Shown here: positions 18,582 through 27,838 of the stretch, in pieces | Numbering within the stretch: the stretch's first letter is position 1 | Layout: each line of letters begins with the position of its first letter | NCBI GenBank assembly: GCA_029781865.1 | Contig: JAKOVW010000079.1 | Span: 310,001 to 374,000, forward strand | Direction of reading: 5' to 3' | Length of the DNA: 64,000 nt | Source of the DNA: Bacteroidota bacterium | GTDB lineage: Bacteria; Bacteroidota; Bacteroidia; Chitinophagales; Saprospiraceae | The notes under the pieces: generated by a model | What the model was told of the DNA's origin: nothing | The model's input: only the letters and a program-made list of their open reading frames with translations | The model's database searches: none | Position numbers and translations under genes: made by a program

Positions 18582-21500
18582 ATTATATTTTTACTAACAA
18601 TTTCGTCATTTACATTGCCGGTTCGCTTTAATACAACCCAATGAACAAATTCACCTTTAATTGCACGAAGAATAGATTTGATTAAAACAATAAATAGTAA
18701 CTGTCTGTATACGATACGCTGTGGAATTATAAGTAGAAGCGTCTTTACTGAAATGCGTTCTCCGTCATAAGAATAGGCTATAATTGCAATAAGCATTTCA
18801 ATAGCCATATAAACCAAATACAATACAAATGTTATCAGTGTTTTTCCGAATACTAATGAAAAGATTAACATCAAGTCGACAAATGGATTAAAGAGTGGTA
18901 ATAGAAACTGAAAAACCAACATATTCGGCAATAATATCCACGCCAAATTAATATTTTTAAACCTGAATAATAAACGTTTGTGTTTCCAAAAACTTTGCAT
19001 GATCCCGAAACACCATCTCAAGCGTTGTTTCATAAAAGCCCTGACAGTTTCGGGAGCTTCCGTAAAAGCTAGCGCTTCATTACAAGTTTTAACCTTAAAT
19101 CCAGCCTGCAATAATCGCATCGTCAAATCACAATCTTCTGCGAGGGTATCAACTGAAAATTTACCCACCTGATTCACCGCTGTTTTTCGAAACATTCCGA
19201 TGGCACCAGGTATCACCATTATTGCATTCAATTGATCGAAAGCCAGTCTCTCAAAATTTTGACTAATAATATATTCAATGCTTTGCCATTTGGTTAATAA
19301 ATTGATTTTGTTTCCCACTTTGACATTTCCGGATAAACCTGCAACCAAAGCATCATCAAAATAAGGGACCATTTTTTCAATGGCATCTGCGGCAATTAAT
19401 GTATCTGCATCGATACAAAACAACAAATCACCCTTAGAATGTTGGATTCCAAGATTTAAGGCAGAAGCCTTTCCTGCATTTTTTTTTGTATAAATTGTTA
19501 CTCTTGAATGATTAGAATATACTTCTTGCAAAAGAAGAAGTGTTCGGTCTTTCGATCCGTCATCAACAACTATAATTTCAAGGTTAAGATAATTGCTTTG
19601 TAGAAGTTGCTGAATGGTTTTCACAACATTCAATTCTTCATTATATGCAGGAACGATAATACTTACCAATGGACCATTTTTCGTTGTAGGTACAATTTGT
19701 TTGTTTTGATTTGCTTTTTTCTTTGTAGCCAACACAGCTATCACTATAGCTCTGAAAGCAGTAAGAACCAAGGCTAACAAAAATACATAAAATAAAAAAT
19801 GTTGACCATAGTATAAAATATTAAGCAATATCACATTTAAAATTGCCAAATACCTATCCTTATTACTGGTAATTTCTGGCATTAATTCGGCTTCAGATTT
19901 ATCAAGCAAATGCGCCAATGTGGTAAACGTATACCCATTATCTTGATAGTACTGAATGATAGCAGGCAATGCTTTAATAGTTTCATCGCGATTTCCTCCA
20001 GCATCGTGAAGTAAAATGATATTGCCTAAATGTTGTTGCGCAATGGTCCTTGCTATAATGGTATCAGCCGTGATTCCTTTCTCCCAATCACGCGGGTCGA
20101 TGGATGAACCAATGCTAATGTAATTATCTGTTCTACCTATGGCAATGGGAAGCAATTCTGAAAACGTAGTAGGTTCCGCATCAGTATTGTAAGGCGCTCT
20201 GAATAGAATGGTAGAGTGTCCCGTAATCGCTTCAATCATCCTTCGTGTTGTTCTCAATTCAAATAATATGCGCTCTTTGCTGGCAGTTTCCAGGTTTACA
20301 TGTGTATAGGTGTGGTTGCCAATTTCGTATCCTTCTTTAATAAGACTTTTCAATCCGGGAATATCATTTTGAATATTAATACCTGTTACAAAAAACGAAG
20401 CAGGGATGTTGAATTGTTTTAAGATATTAATTATTCGCGGAGTATAATCAGGATCCGGACCATCATCAAAAGACAATACAATCGTTTTTGCTTTTTCCCC
20501 GCTTTTGCGAATCACATAACCGGATGGCAAAACCAAATATCGTTCTTCCGAAATGAGTTGATCAGTAGTGTCATACTCAAATTCAATTACACCTTTTGAT
20601 GGAGCAGTAACAATATTCAAAATTTCACCTGCTCCAATATAATCTACATTGGTAGAGGGTGCAATTTCTTTTAATTTTTCTGTAATGACAATTTGCGATG
20701 CGATAGAATCGAATGCTAGTCTTTTATTATAAAAAGTCCAAATTCGATCATCTTCTGATCCTAAACGCCATAATGCAAATCCCGCAGTTCCAAAATCTTC
20801 TCCAGCCCGCATTGCATTGTATGCCGAAGCTGCATCCGTAAAATAAACTTCATGTTCTTTATCGAATTCATCCCAATAGGTATAGTTAAGGTTGTAGGTA
20901 TGGTTGTTAAAATATGGAATGGTATCGCTCTCCGACGCAATGGCAACAGCTTCCTGATAGGTGATATTGACTCCTTCAAACCCTTTTATCCAATCATATC
21001 CGTATGCTGAAATACACAATACTACTTTATCAGAAGGAATATTTTCCAAAGCCTGATCCAAGGCATTTTCAATCCAGGATTGTCCGGCAATAGGTCCGGG
21101 ATAACTTCCCTGGTTATGTTGGTCATAAGCCATTAAAAATAATAAATCATTATATTTTATTAATTCCTTGTAGTTGTAATCCTCGTTGAACGGAGATACA
21201 TCCTGGGTAACTATAAATCCATTTTGATGTAAAGCAGAATAAAGGTCTCTTTGAAACGCAATAATATATTTATCAGTAGATTCATTTAACTCTTCAAAAT
21301 CAATATTAACACCATTGAAATTATATTTATTCAAATTATCAATGATACTGTTTATAAATATTTGCTTTCGTTTTGGATCATGAATGATCCGCTTTACATT
21401 GTTTCCATTCCAATTTTTATTGAAGTAATTAGAAACCATTGGAATAATACGTATTTTTGAAGCACGCATCACATCTAATGCCTTTAGCGCGGCATCACTT

Positions 21501-21970
21501 AAATCAACACTTATTTCATCGCTGCTATCTGATACAAAAAACCATTCAGGAAGCACCATGTTTATTTCATTGATATGTTCTTTTAGTGATAAAAAAGATT
21601 GAATATCCCAATTAACAAAAAAAGCGGCTCGAATTGGAATCAACGAGTTAACTTGTTTATTGTGATTGCTTGAAGGAATGGAGCTTGAATGGGTATAAAA
21701 ATCAAGATGGTTTTTATCTCTGATTTTTCGAATATCTTTATCAAATTCATCATGAATAACATCACCAAGGGTATCGCTTTCGATAATTTTCTTTAACGTG
21801 CGCATTCCAAATTGTTTTGGAATATTCAGTTTCTCTGATTTATTTACTGAATACAAGCCAATAGTTATTAATAACAGCAATAAGCCAAATACGGCAACTA
21901 ATATTAACCGAAATCTTTTCCAACGCATTGAAGAAGAAGAATTAAATACTTGCTTATTTTCTTCGGCCAT
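18578..21970 (-). CDS. Trifunctional GH18 / polysaccharide deacetylase / GT2 membrane protein
   Basis: 1130 residues. TM1 is at about 20-42. A GH18-like domain at about 108-420 carries GVNIDFEEL at 220-228 (the acid Glu of the DxxDxDxE-type motif). A CE4 deacetylase at about 495-690 has FDDGPD (501-506), HTYTH (553-557) and LFRAPYN. One or two TM segments at 705-748 follow. A processive GT2 at about 765-1000 shows VDDGSKD, DAD (854-856), AEDCD and QRLRW (982-986), and C-terminal TM helices end the protein. Together these parts would polymerise, deacetylate and cut an amino-sugar polymer such as poly-N-acetylglucosamine or chitin. This parallels PgaB plus PgaC in one chain. It sits between an outer-membrane protein gene (17-base overlap) and a lipoprotein gene. 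Confidence 0.9.
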   Translation of the reverse strand: MAEENKQVFNSSSSMRWKRFRLILVAVFGLLLLLITIGLYSVNKSEKLNIPKQFGMRTLKKIIESDTLGDVIHDEFDKDIRKIRDKNHLDFYTHSSSIPSSNHNKQVNSLIPIRAAFFVNWDIQSFLSLKEHINEINMVLPEWFFVSDSSDEISVDLSDAALKALDVMRASKIRIIPMVSNYFNKNWNGNNVKRIIHDPKRKQIFINSIIDNLNKYNFNGVNIDFEELNESTDKYIIAFQRDLYSALHQNGFIVTQDVSPFNEDYNYKELIKYNDLLFLMAYDQHNQGSYPGPIAGQSWIENALDQALENIPSDKVVLCISAYGYDWIKGFEGVNITYQEAVAIASESDTIPYFNNHTYNLNYTYWDEFDKEHEVYFTDAASAYNAMRAGEDFGTAGFALWRLGSEDDRIWTFYNKRLAFDSIASQIVITEKLKEIAPSTNVDYIGAGEILNIVTAPSKGVIEFEYDTTDQLISEERYLVLPSGYVIRKSGEKAKTIVLSFDDGPDPDYTPRIINILKQFNIPASFFVTGINIQNDIPGLKSLIKEGYEIGNHTYTHVNLETASKERILFELRTTRRMIEAITGHSTILFRAPYNTDAEPTTFSELLPIAIGRTDNYISIGSSIDPRDWEKGITADTIIARTIAQQHLGNIILLHDAGGNRDETIKALPAIIQYYQDNGYTFTTLAHLLDKSEAELMPEITSNKDRYLAILNVILLNILYYGQHFLFYVFLLALVLTAFRAIVIAVLATKKKANQNKQIVPTTKNGPLVSIIVPAYNEELNVVKTIQQLLQSNYLNLEIIVVDDGSKDRTLLLLQEVYSNHSRVTIYTKKNAGKASALNLGIQHSKGDLLFCIDADTLIAADAIEKMVPYFDDALVAGLSGNVKVGNKINLLTKWQSIEYIISQNFERLAFDQLNAIMVIPGAIGMFRKTAVNQVGKFSVDTLAEDCDLTMRLLQAGFKVKTCNEALAFTEAPETVRAFMKQRLRWCFGIMQSFWKHKRLLFRFKNINLAWILLPNMLVFQFLLPLFNPFVDLMLIFSLVFGKTLITFVLYLVYMAIEMLIAIIAYSYDGERISVKTLLLIIPQRIVYRQLLFIVLIKSILRAIKGEFVHWVVLKRTGNVNDEIVSKNII

Positions 21971-22883
21971 TTTGGTTTAAAAAGTATAAATTATACAAAA
22001 CATTTAATGAAAAATATCCAAATCCACTTTTTAAATATTGGCTTAAAGGAGGATCTTCATAACTTACTGAAATTGGGTAATTGTAATGATAAGCGGGAGT
22101 AATGACAAGGTTTCTATATTCAATATTCAATTTTAAGAGGGCTTCATAGTTTACTAAGCTGGGACTCTGCAAAGTATATTTTGATTTGATTGAAAGGAAT
22201 GGAGCATTGTTTGAGAAAAACCGAGTTGTATCATTTTTTACTTTGTCACTGGCATAAAATGATAGATTAAATGTAAGATTTAAATTCCAATGAAAATCCC
22301 TGGTAGTAGAAGGTAATTCCACTTTATATTCAGTGGTTCCTTCAATTAAATATGCATTTTCTTTACCCCATAAATAATAAATACCCAATTCGCCATTTAG
22401 TCTTTCAAAATTGGTGCTTAAAGCGGATAGAATCATATTATTGTAATTCATTCCCAGAAAGAATGTATCATTAGCCAAAAACCATCTTTCATAGGAACAA
22501 TTAATATTGAAGTATTCAGATATATCTTTATCAAGTCCAATACCCAGATCAGTTTTTGCAATTGGAGAATGGATACCACTCCAATTATAATTATTCAAAT
22601 TAAAATAAAGTCCACTTGGAATCTTATAGGTTAAGACAGAATTAAATCCATGCTGGATTAAACCAAAATCGCGTCCCCTGTAAATTACCTTACTAGAATA
22701 GCCAGCTTCCATCGAAAGGAGGCCGCTATTTTCGCGTACCAGATCTATACTGTCTTCTTTGAACTGGGCAAGGCTGTCCTGAATCACTTGGACTTGCCCG
22801 TCTATCTTAATAGACTTTTCAATTTGAGCGAAAAGAGAAATAGATAAAAGTACAAAAAAAATCAATTGACAAAGCAACCTCAT
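21954..22883 (-). CDS. Predicted outer-membrane beta-barrel protein
   Basis: 309 residues with a signal peptide ending in SLFAQ. The rest alternates hydrophobic and polar residues with many Tyr, Asn and aromatic strand ends (GLYFNLNNYNWSGI, YFSLNVLYNLYFLN), the pattern of a Bacteroidota outer-membrane barrel. It overlaps the start of the GH18/CE4/GT2 gene by 17 bases and so opens this operon. By position it could be the outer-membrane part of polymer export, as PgaA is elsewhere, but there are no TPR repeats and no sequence evidence for that role. Confidence 0.65.
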   Translation of the reverse strand: MRLLCQLIFFVLLSISLFAQIEKSIKIDGQVQVIQDSLAQFKEDSIDLVRENSGLLSMEAGYSSKVIYRGRDFGLIQHGFNSVLTYKIPSGLYFNLNNYNWSGIHSPIAKTDLGIGLDKDISEYFNINCSYERWFLANDTFFLGMNYNNMILSALSTNFERLNGELGIYYLWGKENAYLIEGTTEYKVELPSTTRDFHWNLNLTFNLSFYASDKVKNDTTRFFSNNAPFLSIKSKYTLQSPSLVNYEALLKLNIEYRNLVITPAYHYNYPISVSYEDPPLSQYLKSGFGYFSLNVLYNLYFLNQNGRRK

Positions 22884-23116
22884 TAAGACTAGATTGAAAT
22901 TAATGAACTTAGTTTAAAATGATAAGTAAAAAAATACAAATCGAGATCAAGTTGATAAAACCTATTCACTAGTTTAGATGGCTATAGTCTTGCGATAATT
23001 TTCCATCCCACAAAGTGATTCAACTTAAGTCTTCGTCTAAAAGGAGAGTGATTTTCCTCCAGATGGAGACCTCAATCATACAATTCTCCTAACGGTTATA
23101 AGCTATTGCTAAATCC

Positions 23117-23548
23117 CTATCCGATGAGATAAGCAACTCCTTGATTAAACGGTTTACATAAATCAATGATCAGGTTCTCTCTGCAAAGCGTTTCAAATGA
23201 ATCTCTGATCACTTTATAATTATTATGAATTGGACATGGATGCGCAGTCGAACACTTACTCAACCCCAAACCACATTCCTTAAATACGCCTTTACCATCA
23301 ATCGCTTCAATTATTTTTATTATAGGTTGACGTTTTTGTTTGGCCGTCATGTAGAATCCACCGTTAGGCCCTTTTGCGCTATATATTAATTCCTTTTTTA
23401 CCAATGATTGCAGTATTTTACCTACCGTATGCTCACTGGCATCAATATACTCAGCTACTTTTTTGATTCCCGTTTTTTCTTCAGTATCATTTTTAGAAGC
23501 CAGAAAGACTATTGCTTTGATAGCTGTTTTGCTGGTAAGACTCAACAT
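23117..23548 (-). CDS. Rrf2-family transcriptional regulator with three cysteines
   Basis: 143 residues. The winged HTH is TKAIKAIVFLASKN to KGPNGGFYMTAKQ (LYSAKGPNGGF is the wing). The Cys residues at 92, 99 and 105 in ECGLGLSKCSTAHPCP match the Fe-S ligand set of the Rrf2 group (IscR, NsrR, RsrR). It is the last gene of the operon of NO-related proteins, two bases after the MIP18 gene. This suggests a repressor or activator that senses NO or Fe-S status and controls the operon. Target sites are unproven, but a palindrome precedes ric. Confidence 0.9.
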   Translation of the reverse strand: MLSLTSKTAIKAIVFLASKNDTEEKTGIKKVAEYIDASEHTVGKILQSLVKKELIYSAKGPNGGFYMTAKQKRQPIIKIIEAIDGKGVFKECGLGLSKCSTAHPCPIHNNYKVIRDSFETLCRENLIIDLCKPFNQGVAYLIG

Positions 23549-23550
23549 GA

Positions 23551-23877
23551 CTATTGATTTAAAAAATAATTTCCCTCTTTTGAAATGAATTCAGAGCTCC
23601 ATGGAGGATCGAACGTAAGTTCAACAATGACAGTACTGTTTGTAAATGTATTTTCCAAAACGCTTTTAATGTCACTTGTTATGGATTCGCTCATTGGACA
23701 ATATGGTACGGTTAGCGTCATAAGGATATAGATTTTATTACCATTAGTTTCATCAAAATTAATATGATAGATCAAACCCAGATCTATAACATTCAAACCG
23801 ATTTCCGGATCCAGCACATATTTTAATACTGATATGGCCTTGTCGCATTTAATCCGGTCATTGGTAATTATACTCAT
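23551..23877 (-). CDS. MIP18/DUF59-family Fe-S assembly factor
   Basis: 108 residues. The family signature DPEIGLNVIDLGLIYHI and LTLTVPYCPMSESITSDIKSVLENTF (with the conserved Cys-Pro) are present, as is VELTFDPPWSSEFI near the end. Such SufT/PaaD-like proteins help place or repair Fe-S clusters. It overlaps the preceding membrane gene by four bases and is two bases from the Rrf2 gene. That fits repair of clusters damaged by NO. Confidence 0.88.
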   Translation of the reverse strand: MSIITNDRIKCDKAISVLKYVLDPEIGLNVIDLGLIYHINFDETNGNKIYILMTLTVPYCPMSESITSDIKSVLENTFTNSTVIVELTFDPPWSSEFISKEGNYFLNQ

Positions 23878-25163
23878 GAGAGGACGGGTTTATGCAACAA
23901 AACCTTAATTACATTCCAATTATACAATAAAGCCGCAACTATTAAAAAAAGAGAACCCGGCTTTAAAAAATAAATACTCTTCATAAATAAACCTATGATA
24001 AATAAAGCAAAACCTGTCAGATAAAATATGCCCATTACATTATAAACGTTACCGTTAAATAATACTCTTGGGCTAGGTGGCCTGACCCTGCCAACCAACA
24101 TATGATATACTTTAAGCCAAACAATAAACGGAAGTGTTTTAAAAGTCATCCCAAATATGATTGCAGTTATCCATCCAAAAAAAATAATAAAGCCATACGC
24201 TAAAAATAATTGCGAATCAAAGGTATCCAATATCATCATCCATATCAATGCAAGGAGCAGAATAAGTGGCAACAGCATCATGATTACAGATAATAAAGAA
24301 ACTTTCATTTGTTCATCCAACTGTTTGCGCACGCGCTGCTTAAAGCTGCAGTAACAATAATAAGCAAATAGAATCAAAGAACTCAATATGGACAAAACAG
24401 GTATGATATAGAATACAATTTCAATAGAATACCAAAAAAAAATGATAAATGTCAAAAGGCTACCATTTATCATGGCATAAATAATCCATAATAACGTCGT
24501 ATTTGTATATTTTGAAATAAGAAACATAGGTATTAACCGGGATCCTACTCCAATTATTAATAATAAAAACCAACCAATAATGCCTGTATGGGCATGGAGG
24601 GGTATATATTCCAATGATTTTAATGATAAAATCGAAATCGAATGATTATACACCAAAACCAATCCGAATGTTATGGTAATAAATAACCAACATGCAGCTG
24701 TAAGAATAAAACAAGCATGTACATTCACCTTCCTGCTTTTGATAAAACTCACGCTGAGATTTACTAAATAAGAAAAAATGGCTAAAAAGATAATACGCCC
24801 TCCCCATTTCGCCGGCCATCCCATATTATAAGAATAGAATCCATACACGAGCAAAGGGATACCAACAGCTGCTAATACAAATGAGAAATACGCTAATTTG
24901 ATACTATACAACTTTCCTTCAATGAAGACAGGCACCAACTGGTGACTGGCACCTAAAATAATCATGGTGCCCCAACCCAAAGCCATGATGTGTGTAATGG
25001 CCAAAATATGCGGATGAAAATAATGTTGGACAAATGAGGAAGAAAAAAAAAATAAAAATATTGTGGCAGTCAGGAAAGATAATGCCGCATACATATAAAA
25101 GGGAAGGACTACTTTGTAAGTCGTCTTCTTAACCAGAAAATTTGTATTCCCTTCAATCAACAT
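23874..25163 (-). CDS. Twelve-helix heme-copper-oxidase-like or NnrS-like membrane protein
   Basis: 429 residues with twelve hydrophobic helices. Conserved His clusters stand in helix 2 (HPHILAITHIMALGW and SHQLVPV) and helix 6 (LHAHTGIIGWF), as in subunit I of heme-copper oxidases or the heme-copper protein NnrS. It is too short for a full oxidase, and the Tyr-His crosslink motif is not evident. The position, between a DUF2249 gene and a MIP18 gene in an NO-response operon, suggests binding or handling of NO with heme. An ATG at 25163 was chosen over the GTG one codon upstream. The exact family needs a profile search. Confidence 0.65.
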   Translation of the reverse strand: MLIEGNTNFLVKKTTYKVVLPFYMYAALSFLTATIFLFFFSSSFVQHYFHPHILAITHIMALGWGTMIILGASHQLVPVFIEGKLYSIKLAYFSFVLAAVGIPLLVYGFYSYNMGWPAKWGGRIIFLAIFSYLVNLSVSFIKSRKVNVHACFILTAACWLFITITFGLVLVYNHSISILSLKSLEYIPLHAHTGIIGWFLLLIIGVGSRLIPMFLISKYTNTTLLWIIYAMINGSLLTFIIFFWYSIEIVFYIIPVLSILSSLILFAYYCYCSFKQRVRKQLDEQMKVSLLSVIMMLLPLILLLALIWMMILDTFDSQLFLAYGFIIFFGWITAIIFGMTFKTLPFIVWLKVYHMLVGRVRPPSPRVLFNGNVYNVMGIFYLTGFALFIIGLFMKSIYFLKPGSLFLIVAALLYNWNVIKVLLHKPVLS

Positions 25164-25971
25164 CACGTGATTTAAAAATTAAGAGTTGTACATCCCCATC
25201 ACTGATTTCGTTGATGCGGTAGTCAAATTTCCGTTCGGTTAATTCAGGCAGTAAAAACACAGGGATCCGCTTATGGTAAACAAATAAAGCTTGATCCTCA
25301 GGTAGATTTTCTAATGCCTCGAGGATTGTAAGCATTGGCAAAGGCATTTCAAGATTTTTCACGTCAATGACTTGCAGCTTGTTTTGAAATTTATTTAAAG
25401 CTCCACCCCATTCAGAAGCAGTATGTTTTTCCTCCGTTGATTGATAGGATTCCACTTTACTTTGTTTACAAAAATACGTTTCTACCAGATTATCATCAAT
25501 AAGATCAGCGTAAACCGCGAAGCCTTGTTTTTCTAAAAGCAACATCAAAGGAACAGGCTCAAAACTATTGATGATTTTTAAAACCTGACCTATCTGAATC
25601 CCTTTTACTTTTTCAGTAATGATATTCAAAGGATCTTTTCCCGAACCAATGATCGGCCTGACATCTAATACAACCAGCTGTTCTTTTTGGAGATCCCTCA
25701 TAAAATCTGGAATTTTCTTTTTTTCTTCGGTCGCAATCATTGTGGATTCATCAATGTCAAATCCCAGAGGTTTTAATTTTTCAAAAAATGCACTCACGTT
25801 ACATCCAGCAATTTTTGAGGCCATTGCAATACTGGCCCGTCCTGCCATTAACTTACGCAACATCGGGTTCCTGAGTTTTTCAAATTTAGGACTAATTGCG
25901 ACAATTGCTTCCAAAGCATCCGGGTGTCCTTTCAGGATTGCTGCAATTTTGGTGTTGGCATTAATGGTCAT
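25153..25971 (-). CDS. DUF1858 plus DUF2249 tandem protein
   Basis: 272 residues. Residues 1-70 match DUF1858 (ISPKFEKLRNPMLRKLMAGRASIAMASKIAGC, a ScdA_N-like helical unit with a Cys). Then come two DUF2249-type alpha/beta units, LVVLDVRPI and LQVIDVKNLEMPLPMLTILEALENLPEDQALFVYHKRIPVFLLPEL, which resemble TusA-like sulfur-carrier folds without the catalytic Cys. DUF2249 and ScdA_N also occur in the neighbouring Ric protein. It is the second gene of the operon, two bases after the lipoprotein gene. The biochemical role is unknown. Confidence 0.8.
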   Translation of the reverse strand: MTINANTKIAAILKGHPDALEAIVAISPKFEKLRNPMLRKLMAGRASIAMASKIAGCNVSAFFEKLKPLGFDIDESTMIATEEKKKIPDFMRDLQKEQLVVLDVRPIIGSGKDPLNIITEKVKGIQIGQVLKIINSFEPVPLMLLLEKQGFAVYADLIDDNLVETYFCKQSKVESYQSTEEKHTASEWGGALNKFQNKLQVIDVKNLEMPLPMLTILEALENLPEDQALFVYHKRIPVFLLPELTERKFDYRINEISDGDVQLLIFKSRDVD

Positions 25972-25973
25972 TA

Positions 25974-26441
25974 TTACTTAAAATATTGATTATAGAGATT
26001 TGCTTGATTTTGAATAGCTGCATACAATTGAGCTGCATCCGCAACTGTGGCTGCATTTTTTAGTTTTGACACCTGCTCTATTAATGGTTCCAGCCATCTG
26101 TGCAATGCTTCATGGTCTGCTCCCTGCATTTTACATTCGCTTATCATTTTATTCAATCCTCCCTGCAATCCCATTGCTATATTTTTATAAGCCAACAATG
26201 ATTTGTCCGCGCCATCATTGAAGCTCTGAATACTAATCAGTAAACTCTTTACATTTTTATTTGTAGTACTGTCAGCTTTCCACTTGGCTCCGTTGTTTAA
26301 TGTCAGGTCGATAGATTTAGATTCATGTTGATCAGAATCTTTTTCTGAAGTATTCAAGTTTGCATTGTGATCAGAATGCTTCTCATGGTTACAAGCCCAA
26401 AGAATACTAGAAAACAATATAATAATAACTATCTTTTTCAT
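25974..26441 (-). CDS. His-rich small lipoprotein opening the NO operon
   Basis: 155 residues with signal MKKIVIIILFSSILWAC and a lipobox Cys at residue 17. A short His-rich stretch (NHEKHSDHNANLN) follows, which could bind metal. The C-terminal part is helical with LHRWLEPLIEQVSKLK. Such a domain is seen in Bacteroidota next to NO-response genes. It is the first gene of the operon, and a repeat-bearing spacer separates it from ric. Confidence 0.65.
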   Translation of the reverse strand: MKKIVIIILFSSILWACNHEKHSDHNANLNTSEKDSDQHESKSIDLTLNNGAKWKADSTTNKNVKSLLISIQSFNDGADKSLLAYKNIAMGLQGGLNKMISECKMQGADHEALHRWLEPLIEQVSKLKNAATVADAAQLYAAIQNQANLYNQYFK

Positions 26442-26490
26442 CTTAGATTTTATTAAGTTTGATTCTATTCCATTTTAAAAAACTGTAGAA

Positions 26491-26523
26491 TACAGGCTAT
26501 AGGTTGTAAGCTGTAGGTTGTAG
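26491..26523. repeat. GTAGGTTGTA-type short repeat in the ric spacer
   Basis: A run of related heptamer-like units (TACAGGCTATAGGTTGTAAGC followed by TGTAGGTTGTAG). It is similar in style to the array at 62804-62873, but with a different unit. It lies in the spacer before the His-rich lipoprotein gene. Confidence 0.5.
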
Positions 26524-26597
26524 AAATTTAAATATATTAATCCTTACATACCTTTTTCTTATAACCCTTGCCTCTTGCCCTTAGCCTTTTGCCATTT

Positions 26598-26618
26598 GCT
26601 TATTGCTTATTGCTTATT
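26598..26618. repeat. GCTTATT heptamer repeated three times
   Basis: Three exact copies of GCTTATT. The ric stop codon (TAA on the minus strand) lies inside the array, and further degenerate units (TTGCCATTT, TTGCCCTTAGCC) extend away from the gene end. It forms the last codons of ric (SNKQ), so an expansion changed the protein's tail. Confidence 0.6.
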
Positions 26619-27568
26619 GTCACTTTCTCCAATTCCAATACTTTCGGGAAAAGGATATTATTTTCAAGATGAATATGCAAATGTAAATCCTCCTCAAATT
26701 CATCCAGCATTCTATATAGCAAACTGTAACTTGCACACGCATCGTCCGGCAATGTATAGTTATTGGAAAGCTCTCTGATTTCGGCAAGATTTTTCCCAAC
26801 AATTTCATGTTCCACTTCCATCATGTTGATCGGATTTTGAACCGTTCCGAAAGGAGAATTATGCATTGCCAATGAATTATTTTTTATTCCAGCCAGTTCT
26901 TTAATATATGGGAACAGCACTCTTTCCTCTTTTGCCAAATGTGCTGTTAGCTCATTACTCAATTCTTCCACCAATTGCCAGATTTGCAATAATTCAGGAT
27001 GACGACTACCATGTACTTTCATGACTTTTGATGCATAGGATCTGATATCGGGTAGATTTTTTCTGATATAACTATGATGTGTATTTACAATATAATCTGC
27101 TAGAAAATCCAAACTCCAATCACCATATGGAAGTGGGCGGGATGATGGCACTTTATCAGCCTGCTGAAGTTCTTGCTCAATTCTGGTTACGTCCAATCCC
27201 TTTTCCGAACAGGCTTCTTTTACCGTTTTTTTTCCACCGCAACAAAAGTCCAATCCATATTTCTTAAATATTTTAGCTTTACGTAAATCTTTGGCTGCTA
27301 TTTGCCCTAAGGTTTCTTCCTTCTCACCAGTAATGCGTTTAGTGATCCTGACTTTCCACCATTCCGGACCTTGTTCCAGGTATTCCCAGTTAAATACATT
27401 TCCTCTTTCTCCAAGTAGTTGATAATATAATGGCTTCGGATCATGATCATTATGAATGGTTACACTCTCCCCTTCCATCAAGGCATCAAAACGTTTAAAG
27501 ATGGTCGGATGCTTTTCCTTGGGTTCAAGAATAGTTACATCTAGGAAATTTTCTGTTTCTGCTTGCAT
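26600..27568 (-). CDS. Iron-sulfur cluster repair di-iron protein (Ric/ScdA type)
   Basis: 322 residues. An N-terminal DUF2249 unit (LDVTILEPKEKHPTIFKRFDAL) is followed by ScdA_N (LRKAKIFKKYGLDFCCGGKKTVKEAC). The C-terminal hemerythrin-like bundle has HHSYIRKN, HLAKEERVLFPYI, EVEHEIVGKNL and HIHLENNILFPKVLEL, giving the di-iron ligands. Ric proteins repair clusters damaged by NO or peroxide. It stands as its own transcription unit just upstream of the NO operon, and has a promoter with a palindrome near -40. The DUF2249 fusion at the N terminus is typical for Bacteroidota. Confidence 0.93.
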   Translation of the reverse strand: MQAETENFLDVTILEPKEKHPTIFKRFDALMEGESVTIHNDHDPKPLYYQLLGERGNVFNWEYLEQGPEWWKVRITKRITGEKEETLGQIAAKDLRKAKIFKKYGLDFCCGGKKTVKEACSEKGLDVTRIEQELQQADKVPSSRPLPYGDWSLDFLADYIVNTHHSYIRKNLPDIRSYASKVMKVHGSRHPELLQIWQLVEELSNELTAHLAKEERVLFPYIKELAGIKNNSLAMHNSPFGTVQNPINMMEVEHEIVGKNLAEIRELSNNYTLPDDACASYSLLYRMLDEFEEDLHLHIHLENNILFPKVLELEKVTISNKQ

Positions 27569-27599
27569 GGTAATAAATTTAAATTTTAAACAGCTTTAG

Positions 27600-27644
27600 C
27601 AAAGATACTACAAACCAGTTATATAAAAGTATTTATTTACTTTT
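27600..27644 (-). promoter_or_regulatory. ric promoter with a 20-bp palindrome near -40
   Basis: On the minus strand a TATCTTTG -7 box lies at 27600-27607. Upstream lies a perfect palindrome, AAAAGTA-N6-TACTTTT, at 27625-27644. The palindrome centre is about 40 bases before the predicted start site, the class II position used by CRP/FNR-type activators. An Rrf2 repressor would also be possible, because the site covers the -33 region. Confidence 0.6.
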
Positions 27645-27838
27645 ATTATTAAAATAATTTTTGTTCTGCAACAAAAAAGCACTGATTTTGAAACAAGAGC
27701 CCCTACTATTGAATATAGAAAGTAAGAAAGAAGCAATTTTTAAGCATAGTCAAATAATGTTATCCAAATTATTGTTTTTCAATACTTTACAATACATAAA
27801 CTCAAAATAAAAACATCATTACGCTATAACAAAACGAG

